Source of the DNA: Nicotiana tabacum
Taxonomy: Eukaryota; Streptophyta; Magnoliopsida; Solanales; Solanaceae
Assembly: GCF_000715075.1 (NCBI RefSeq)
Contig: NC_134101.1
Coordinates: 23,552,822-23,616,821, forward strand
Direction: 5' to 3'
DNA: 64,000 bases
Part shown: piece by piece, positions 56,294-64,000 of the stretch
Numbering within the stretch: position 1 is the stretch's first letter
How the letters are laid out: each line of letters begins with the position of its first letter
Made by a program: the position numbers and the translations under genes
The notes under the pieces: model-generated
Told to the model about the DNA's origin: nothing
What the model saw: only the letters and a program-made list of their open reading frames with translations
Databases searched by the model: none

Positions 56294-58226
56294 TTGACAT
56301 AACGTTGCAGAAGGGTATTTGACATCTGAATACCCTGCGCCAGAGTTGGCAGTTGATTCTAAATGTTAACGAGCAGATTTTAGGTGTTATATTACCTGAT
56401 GATTTTAGGTGTTCCTTTGAGTTTCAGACTTGAAGCTCCCCCCCCCCCTCCGTATTCACCTGTTTATTCCCCTTTGATTTTTTTCTTTGGTATGTAGTTG
56501 ATTGTTCTAGCTCTGGTCAAAAGCATGGCTTGTTTAGAAAAAAAGCCATTCATGATCGTGGTATATGTTAGGTGACCTGGAGTTGAGTCTTTTATTTTCA
56601 TATTGGCAGAACAGACTTATCTGTATCTTTCTTTTAGGAATTATTAGAAGGGTAGAAGCCTTTCAACTGTTTGAACATTTTTCTTTTAAAATTGTCTTTT
56701 GATCCTACCTTACATATCGATAACCAAAATAAGCAGAAGAAGATAGTATAATGTGTGAAACGTAGAACTAGGATTCTGAACCTAAATTTTGCAAATGAAG
56801 CATGTTAGCCTTCTATTCTTCAGCAAACCACTTGGAATAGGGTATATACATTATGTAGTTTATCGTACTAGAACAGAGATCATTTTTAATAATGCTGTGC
56901 AAATTTTAAACAGGTTTTTCTTGTGGTAATATGTATTAGCAAGCGAAAACATTAGAAATTCACCATAAAGTATTACAAATTAATGTTGTGAATAGCATTG
57001 GCTTTAAACCATTCTCAAAGTGAATATAAGATCTCATACAGTTTCATCTACCTTCTTCTGTTTTTGTTTACCCTTTGTGTTTGCTCCAAATTATGGGGGA
57101 CTGTGGCAAGGGAATACTGCATCTATCTGTCTCAAGTAATAGTAATAAATTAATCTCTCTAGAATGCAATTTTTGTATGCTTTTTCTTCTTTCCTCTGTA
57201 TAACATGTAATTCAGCTGGATATTACCTTACAAATAAATTAATTTCCTCACAATTCGTATTCATCATAAACAATCCTGAAAAGCATGATTTTGTTCTATT
57301 TTGACTATAAGATACAGCTGGGCAATATTATATAAGATTCAACGTTTCACAAGCTCTCAGCGAGCTGTAAAAATTATCACTATTAAATCAGTGTGACTGA
57401 AAGATAGATGCTGTTAGCCAGCACAAAGCTAGGAGTAAACAAGAGAATTAATCAGTAAACAAACAGGATTATTCCTCCTAGGCCAACCGAAGACGTAAAT
57501 ATCTGTAATTTCTTGATTTGTCGACAGCAATAAATTCTGTTACTCTATTGATATTTTAAAATTATTTAGCAGAGGCAAATAAGATAGGTTATCTTGTCAC
57601 TTATTAATTACAACTGGAAAATCTTTTAGGCAGTAGAGTAACTTACAAAAGATGTTACTATCGCCATTCTATACGAGAGATGACTGATGAGGTCATCTTA
57701 ACGGGACAAGAACAACAAATAAAATAGGGCGGGGGAGGGGATAGACCTAAGAAGCAGCACGTGTTTCGGAAAGGCAATCAAAAAATTGCAGACAAGTTCG
57801 CAATATTAATGTTTGGAAATGATCTAAGGTAATTGGGTGATTGCTTGTATTTTGACCATTCATAAATATACTTTCTCATTGATGTTTTAAGGGTCTAATT
57901 ACCCTACAGGCACAGTATGTTGGCCATTTTGAGGTAAACTAAAGGGATTTTTACGCAAATAGCCCGTCATATTTATTGTTTACTTTTTCTAGCCATATAC
58001 ATATATTATACATAATTATACATATATAATATATAAATTATACATATATTATACTTTCACCGGCTATTTGTAGTTTAAGCCGTTTGATGTATGACTATTT
58101 AGGTTAATTCTTCTAAACTAAAATCCAAAATTCTTTAAATAAACATAAGCCCAATGGCCATTTTGAGGTAAACTAAAACCCAAAATTCTTTAAATAAACA
58201 TAAGCCCAATCAAAGATATATTCAAA
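56294..58226 (+). other. AHL 3' UTR and intergenic sequence
   Basis: No coding gene is seen. A run of about 11 C lies near 56439-56450. A direct duplication of about 60 bp occurs at 58115-58215, with AAAATTCTTTAAATAAACAT in both copies. An AT-rich MITE-like block (57958-58085) starts near AAATAGCCCG and ends near CCGGCTATTTG; a similar block is at 60866-61035. Confidence 0.5.
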
Positions 58227-58676
58227 CTCCCTCCGTTCAGTTGTACTTGTCCACTATTAACTTTGCACGTCCATTAAGAAATAATAAATGAAGTGCACAA
58301 TTTACCATGGTACTCATATTAATTGATGCATATTTTTAATTTATTTGAGAAAACAACAAGAACAACCACTCAGTATAATCCCACTAGTGGGGTCTGGGGA
58401 GGGTAGTGTGTACGCAGACCTTACCCCTACCCTGGGGTAGAGAGGCTGCTTCCGATAGATCCTCGGATCCCTCCCTCCAAGAACTCCCCACCTTGCTCTT
58501 GGGATGACTCGAATTCACAACCTCTTGGTTGGAAGTGTATAACATGAAATGAATAATTAATACTGTGGGTATAACAGGAAAAAAAGAAATTGTCTTCTCT
58601 TGATATGCTAAAAGTGACAAGTAAAAGCGAAAATCTATTTTTAGAATACTGGACATGTAAAAGTGAACGGAGGGAG
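58227..58676. mobile_element. Stowaway-like MITE split by a TS SINE
   Basis: Left end CTCCCTCCGTTCAGTTGTAC and right end, as complement, CTCCCTCCGTTCACTTTTAC. The right end is followed by TA as expected for Stowaway; the left flank is AA. The TS SINE at 58351-58537 sits inside, leaving about 260 bp of MITE. Confidence 0.8.
58351..58537 (-). mobile_element. TS-type SINE nested in Stowaway MITE
   Basis: Inverted TS SINE with body GTGGGGTCTGGGGAGGGTAG and AGGGAGGGATCC-type words, ending in AACCTCTTGGTTGGAAGTG. It lacks the outermost tRNA head (A-box side), so it is 5'-truncated. No clean target duplication was seen. Confidence 0.85.
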
Positions 58677-58698
58677 TATATCATATATATATCAAAAA

Positions 58699-58797
58699 CC
58701 TGATATACTAAGCTCTCACTATACGCGGGGTCCGAGGAAGGGCCGGACCACAAGTCTATTGTACGCAACTTTACCCTGCATTTTTGGAAGAGGCATA
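58699..58797 (-). mobile_element. Au-type SINE tail fragment
   Basis: The complement reads GCAGGGTAAAGTTGCGTACA, then TTGTGGTCCGGCCCTTCC and GGACCCCGCGTATAGTGAG, matching the 3' half of Au-like SINEs common in Solanaceae. The head is not present. Confidence 0.65.
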
Positions 58798-59397
58798 TAT
58801 TAGCAAATGACAAACAGGGCATACCTTCATATGCAATTTTACATCTCTAATATATAAAGATGTATAAAAACTATGATAGTTAAAATGAAATGAAAGAAAT
58901 AAATAAACAGATGTTAGTTACTCGAAACTTGGTCACATCTAAATGTCTGGAGATAATCACAGTGCCACGACAATGGTAAAGCCAAACGTTGCTAAGCTCA
59001 AATAAAAAAAGAAATCGTCGAATCCAATATTCCATCAAGTAACAATTAGTTATCCACTCATGAAACAAGAGCACTGTCCTAAACTACTTGAATATATTGT
59101 CAATGAGACATCGACATGAATTCCAACCAAGAAAAAGGCGTTACAACTTAAGTTTCAAAGTCTTGTTTCTAAAATATTAGAGTTACTAATCTACTAGACA
59201 GGCATATTATCTTCTCATTTTTGTCTTGACTAGCTGCTAAACTCCACCTACATACTCTGAAAACCTTGTATATATCTTCAGTATAGCTAGGGTTTTTGTC
59301 TCCATTTCCCCACATTCAGCCCATCCTCTATTTAAACCTTGTTCATTTATCCTTGTTCCACATCTTATCTCAATCACCTATATATGTTCTTATCATC

Positions 59398-60226
59398 ATG
59401 ACTGATGAAATTGAGCCTTTGTCCTTGATTCAATTCCAAAAACTGGCTCAATTCCAACATCAACAACAACAACAATAACAACGATATTTATCACCAGCCT
59501 CACCGTTAAACCCTAGCTCAACCGTCGAATATTGGATGTGAGCAACAATAACAACAACAATATTTATCACCACCCTCACCGTTGAACCCTAGCTCAACTG
59601 CCGGCTATTGGATGTGGAACCCTAAGGATGACGATGATTCGTGGGAAATCAGAGCTTTTAAGGAAGATACTAGCAATTCAATGGGTGCAACTTGGCCCCC
59701 AAGGTCCTATACTTGTACCTTTTGTCGAAGAGAGTTCCGTTCCGCCCAAGCCCTAGGTGGTCACATGAATGTGCACCGCCGTGACCGTGCCAAGCTCAAT
59801 CAAACACCACTTGCTTCAAATACCTCTACTACTTTCCCCAATACTAATTCTACCCTCCTAATTCAAACTCCAGAATTCATCACAAATGGTGGACTTTGCC
59901 TTCTTTACTCCTTACCTAATAACCCTAATACTATCTTCAACCCTTCAACAATTAAATCTAGTGTCGATCCCTCTACTCTTCTCTCTATCTCACCTTCTTT
60001 TATGAATAATTTGATGCCTTCTTGCACGCCTCCATCTTTAAATTTTCCAATCAACCAGCCTCAAAATATCAACTCATCATTTAACACAAGTGAAACTTCA
60101 GCATCTAATGGTACTAGTCATGATAATAATCACGACGATGGTAGCAGCAAGAGAGATTTAGTTATTGAAGATGAGATTGATCTCGAGCTTAGGCTAGGAT
60201 GGAGATCATCATCATCATCAAATTAA
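59398..60226 (+). CDS. SUPERMAN-like C2H2 zinc-finger repressor, disturbed N-terminus
   Basis: The safe coding part is 59612-60226 (204 residues from the ATG in TATTGGATGTGGAACCC). It has one C2H2 finger, [20 protein letters not shown] and NVH (Cys 35 and 38, His 51 and 55), with the plant QALGGH DNA-contact motif. Ser/Asn-rich spacers follow, and an EAR-type repression motif, DLELRLG, lies near the C-terminus. Relatives are nuclear repressors of growth and organ-boundary genes and usually have no introns. An upstream ATG at 59398 opens a frame ([20 protein letters not shown] then poly-Gln) that hits TAA at 59476. A 76-base tandem duplication (copies ending at 59540 and 59616) then shifts the frame. 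The conserved YWMW motif sits right at the internal ATG. The gene either uses this ATG or is a recent pseudogene. Confidence 0.8.
59464..59616 (+). repeat. 76-bp tandem duplication at the zinc-finger gene 5' end
   Basis: The second copy repeats CAACAATAACAAC through TATTTATCACCA, CTCACCGTT and AACCCTAGCTCAAC to TATTGGATGTG. Copy ends at 59540 and 59616 give a 76-base period, which is not a multiple of three. Copies differ at several bases, so the event is not brand new. Confidence 0.88.
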
Positions 60227-60865
60227 TTTCCTACACTTTTTGTGAGAACTTATTTTCTTTTCTCTTTCATGGATTGATTTCAGGATAGACCGCCTACATC
60301 ACCCATGGGCCTTCAATGGACCCTGCATGAATGCGGGATACTTAGTGCACCGGGCTGCTTTTGTTTGTTTTCTCTCCTTCTGTAGATTGATTTATTTGTT
60401 ATGTGTAATAATAAAGATGATAGAAAAGTTTTTAGGGTTGGAATCCGAGCTAGACTGTCAAAAGAGCCTTGCAGTGCAGTGTCATTTTCCTGTTGCTGCG
60501 TGTATTTTATATTTTGGCTGGGGATTACTGAATCGGTATGATTGGACTGTTATATATTACCACATAAATAATTCTTTTCTGATGAACTGATTTAGTAAAA
60601 AAGTTGGTAGTTAAATGAACATTATTAATTCAATCTAGTGTGAATCCTACATATATTCGAACTCTATCCATGAAATGAAGATTCTTTTTCCTTTTGCTTC
60701 CTTCTCTTTTCTTATTTGGTTTTTGTCCTTCTCCTGCTTCCTTCTGTTGGCTATCTTTTGGAAAATTTTCATATTTTCGTCATATATTTTGAAGTGTTAA
60801 ATTTTAATGGCTTTTTTAGTCTCACCATTTAAACAAATTAAATTATACGAATTAAAAAGTAAAAA
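60227..60865 (+). other. Zinc-finger gene 3' UTR with Au-type SINE remnant
   Basis: A decayed SINE tail at about 60262-60360 ends CTTAGTGCACCGGGCTGC. AATAAA at 60410-60415, about 185 bp past the stop, is a plausible polyadenylation signal. No other gene is seen. Confidence 0.55.
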
Positions 60866-61035
60866 TGACACTGTATAGCCGCTGTAAAAATAATAGTCGA
60901 AAAAATATATAAAATTTATATATTTTTTTGTATATATATATATATATACATTATGTATGTTATATACAAAAATTATACAAATTTTATACACTTTTTCGGC
61001 TACTCGATGTAAATAGTTTCTAGCGCGGGCTAAAA
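60866..61035. repeat. AT-rich MITE-like block
   Basis: Bounded by GTATAGCCGCTGTAAAAATA on the left and CGGCTACTCGATGTAAATAG on the right, with a TATA-rich palindromic centre. Similar in layout to 57958-58085. Ends are approximate. Confidence 0.45.
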
Positions 61036-61079
61036 GTGATAATACCCCATTAAAAATCTCCCTTCCCCTGAATTTGTTT

Positions 61080-61285
61080 TTTAAAAATAGTTTTACTCGG
61101 CATGAAATTTAAGAGAGAAATGAAGATAAATTTATAGTCTTAAACATGCCATATAATATTTGTATGGCTATAAAACTTTTAAAACTCTTGATCTTAGATA
61201 TGTCATAATAATTTTTTATAGCTATAAAAGCTTCTCCTTTAATGATAAAATAAAATTTAAAGCTAATTGTTTCTATATGGAGTAT
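61080..61285. repeat. Decayed Stowaway-like MITE
   Basis: Shares words with the MITE at 50429-50665 (ACTCGGCATGAAATTTAAGA, TAGTCTTAAACATGCCAT, GGCTATAAAACTTT). Terminal repeats are mostly lost. Confidence 0.5.
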
Positions 61286-61392
61286 AAACAATGGAGATAT
61301 GAAATTTATAGTCTAATATGGGAAGCTTCTCTTTCTTGTTCTTAATTTCCCCAACTGAGATAAGTATTGGACTAAACGGCCCAAAGTACTCT

Positions 61393-61720
61393 TATAGCCT
61401 GATTGGCCAAGCTTTTTCAAGTTGTAAGTTGAAGAGCTAGGCAAGCATTTAGAAGAAAAAAAAAAGTTCTTTTGAGGAGAAGCAGGAGTGCAGTTTTGGA
61501 GAAGCAGAAAAACTAGCTTCTTCTTGGAATTACTTTTTTGAAAAGCATTTTTGAGAAAAATGCATTTAGAAGTACTTTTTAAAAGCTTGACCAAACACAA
61601 ATTGCTTCTTAGAAGTGCTTTTTCAAATTAATTAGTCAAACACAAACTGTTTTTTACCAAAAGTACTTTTGACAAAAAGGACTTTCCAAAATAAACTGAT
61701 TTTTCTAGCTTGGCCAAAAA
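61393..61720. mobile_element. GTTTGGCCAAGC-type MITE
   Basis: Starts AGCCTGATTGGCCAAGCTTT and ends with TTCTAGCTTGGCCAAAAAG. The interior AGTACTTTTTAAAAGCTTGA and mirror-image words match 49409-49940 and 63763-64000. No coding capacity. Confidence 0.7.
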
Positions 61721-61739
61721 GACTATCATACCATTAAAA

Positions 61740-62415
61740 GTATCCAATTCATTATAAGTAACTTATTTTTCTTTTCTAATTTTCACGTGGGGGCAATAAG
61801 TGATGGAAGAACAATAAGTAGCTAGAACCAAACACTAAACAATGGAGTAAAGCTTACCATTGATTACGATATTGCCTGCATGGTTTTAAGTACTTTTTGC
61901 AGGACAGACAATGCTTTGGTCCCCAATTTCTTGTTTCCTCACTTTTTCATTCAGCTAGCTTGCATTTATCAGAACAATGAATTCAGTGTCCACCATTCAA
62001 TTATATGTATATCTTTAAGGCTTTGGACAGACTTTGGAAGAAAAAGAAAAAAGAAAATGTTTAGAAAACCTTGTCCAAACCCAAAAAAGAACCCACAAAA
62101 AGTATAGCTTCAAAGAATTACATTACAAGATCCATATACATGGATTGCCTTTGGTTTTATCTACTGACAAGAATCGACCAAGATTCGGAAAAGTAAAAGA
62201 GTGTAGCAGTATCTCTGTAAGTAAATTTATTTTTCTAGTGACAGTATGGCTAGGTTTTCAAAAGGGAGAGGAAATGCTTTACACATAATAGATCTGTCTT
62301 TTACACGTAAGAGATATAAAAAGGTCATTTTCTTAATTTTAAAATTGTAAAGAAGCATGATATACAAATATCAAATTAAATAATTTAATGATACATGACT
62401 TAATTCATATAAAAA

Positions 62416-62499
<84 letters not shown>

Positions 62500-63207
62500 C
62501 AAAAGAAAAATTCTATCTCTTAGCTGTAGGTTACTATGATTGCTTACAAATGACCTAGCTAGTTGATGAAATATCACCTAATGTTGCTAGAGAAATATTT
62601 TTGGAAGATTACATGAGGTAAGTGAACGCTTGAGCAATTTATGCCAAATACCCATTGAGTGTTTCTTCTTGGGCTTAATCCATGTTGCAAACACATACTC
62701 AGTTGATCAACTCAATTCTATTCTAGGACCAGCCCATTGTATAAACTAGTTCAAATATATATAATAATAAAGAACTAAAATAAACATTAATGTTTCAAAA
62801 TGAAAACCAAACCAAACAATACTATCTGTCTATCTTCAATCCAAAGTCATCTAATTAGTTTTAAAAAAGAGAGAGAGAGAGAGTAAAGAAACAATAACGC
62901 TATTAAGAAGATATGCGAATATTACATATCTTATAATAATAAGTAGGCATGCTGATAAATTTAAGTATTTAAGTGTTAATTAAATAAAACGTTTAAAGAG
63001 AAACAAAGATAATTTAGACAGTTATTTTTATGATTAGGATTATTAGATGTCTTTATTCAGAGATTGAAGCATACGCAAAAAGGCTATAATAAAAGGCTCC
63101 ATTATGTATCTTTGGTTCATTGGTCAATGTTTAGGAATTGTTCTTTATTATTATTAACTATTATCTTTTTGGATGACATATTCTTCAACGTGTTGCAATT
63201 ATAATAT
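61740..63207. other. Intergenic AT-rich sequence
   Basis: No gene is seen. It contains a 72-bp (AT)36 microsatellite at 62421-62492 and a short (GA)n tract at 62869-62883. Confidence 0.6.
62421..62492. repeat. (AT)36 microsatellite
   Basis: Uninterrupted AT dinucleotides for 72 bp. Length in the source genome may differ because such tracts assemble poorly. Confidence 0.95.
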
Positions 63208-63294
63208 ACAACAACAATAACCCACTATAATCTCACTAGTGGGGTCTGAGGAAGTTATTGTGCACGCAGACCTTACCCATACCCTGGGGTAAGG
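63208..63294 (-). mobile_element. TS-type SINE tail fragment
   Basis: Inverted tail and body: ACAACAACAATAACCCACTA, then CACTAGTGGGGTCTGAGGAAG and GCAGACCTTACCCATACCC. The head is missing. Confidence 0.75.
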
Positions 63295-63762
63295 TAGGGT
63301 AAGTCAAATAATTATAAAATCTTTCTTTTTTTTCTTAAACTTTGTGTCAAGTCAAACGACATCATCTAATTAAATTGAAACGGGTAGAGTATAATTTCGA
63401 TTTGAGATAAAAGTTTTTTTTTTTTGTGTTACTTGTGTGTTTTCAGTATTAGATCATAAAATAATTACTTATAATTTTATTTTCCACAGAAGTACTCAAA
63501 AATCGCAATAAAGCATCTAAGTACTTTTGTTAAGGGAGGATTTCTTCGTTTATGGAGCTAGTTAAATGGGGATTAGCATTTATCATTTTAAGACGGACAC
63601 ATTTTTATTTTGTAACTTAAACAAATTAGTTAATAATATGCATATAATTTTAAAACTATGTATTTGTTAATATAAATACACGTACAAAGTGCGTACCATA
63701 AAACTAGTTATTATTAATTATATTTTCATAATCATATAAATAAGTATAATATAATTATAGCC

Positions 63763-64000
63763 TGTTTGGCCAAGCTTCTTCGAGCCAAAAATATTTTTTT
63801 TTAAAGTACTTTTTTTTTCTAAAGTTGAAGTGTTTGGCCAAACTTTTAGAAGGAAAAAAGTACTTTTGAGTAGAAGCATAAGCAGCTTTGGAGAAGCAAA
63901 AAAAAATAATTTTTTCTTCAAAAACACTTTTTTGAAAAGCACGTTTGAGAAAAATATACTTAGAAACAGTTTTTAAAAGTTTGGACAAATATTAATTGCT
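63763..64000. mobile_element. GTTTGGCCAAGC-type MITE, cut by window end
   Basis: Starts GCCTGTTTGGCCAAGCTTCT and carries the same AAGTACTTTTGAGTAGAAGC-type interior as the other copies. The right end lies beyond the window. Confidence 0.65.

Overview
This window is nuclear DNA from a flowering plant, most likely a member of the Solanaceae and probably Nicotiana. That call rests on TS-type SINEs with (TTG)n tails, Au-type SINE tails, Stowaway and GTTTGGCCAAGC-type MITEs, and the look of the retroelement proteins. No bacterial features are present.

Three host genes frame the window, all on the + strand. The last six exons of an AP-2 clathrin adaptor mu subunit gene (AP2M) lie at 806-5121. A complete five-exon AT-hook/PPC DNA-binding protein gene (AHL family) lies at 48660-56293. 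A SUPERMAN-like single C2H2 zinc-finger gene lies near 59398-60226; its zinc finger and EAR repression motif are intact, but its N-terminal end is disturbed by a stop codon and a 76-base tandem duplication.

The 40 kb between AP2M and AHL is one nested transposon stack. The outer element (5783-45786, minus strand) is a giant Ty3/gypsy element of the Tat/Ogre group, bounded by the 5-bp target duplication ATATG. It has 3.9-kb LTRs, a PBS and PPT, an extra ORF1 upstream of gag, and gag-PR-RT-RH-archaeal RH-INT, all decayed. Its right-hand LTR was split by a Tekay/Del-type chromovirus (25339-36234, minus), itself hit by a TS SINE, and by an L1-type LINE (38963-45442, minus) flanked by the target duplication AACCTACTT. 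The 3' untranslated part of the Tat element holds a 105-bp tandem array built from three 35-bp subunits.

Between the stack and AHL lie a 643-bp hAT-type MITE with near-perfect 8-bp duplications and a PIF/Harbinger transposase fragment. AHL intron 1 holds a TS SINE inside a MITE and a Stowaway-like MITE. AHL intron 2 holds a compact copia-type element (51376-53852) with two LTRs but only gag and a protease remnant. The right-hand 8 kb is mostly MITE and SINE debris plus a long (AT)n microsatellite.

The most unusual signal is a roughly 40-47-nt motif found four times in the Tat element, each time in an untranslated spacer (before ORF1, between ORF1 and gag, after integrase, and next to the PPT). 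On the element strand every copy folds into the same two-stem shape. The outer stem shows a compensatory pair change and the inner stem has different sequence but kept pairing in each copy, which points to a conserved RNA structure.
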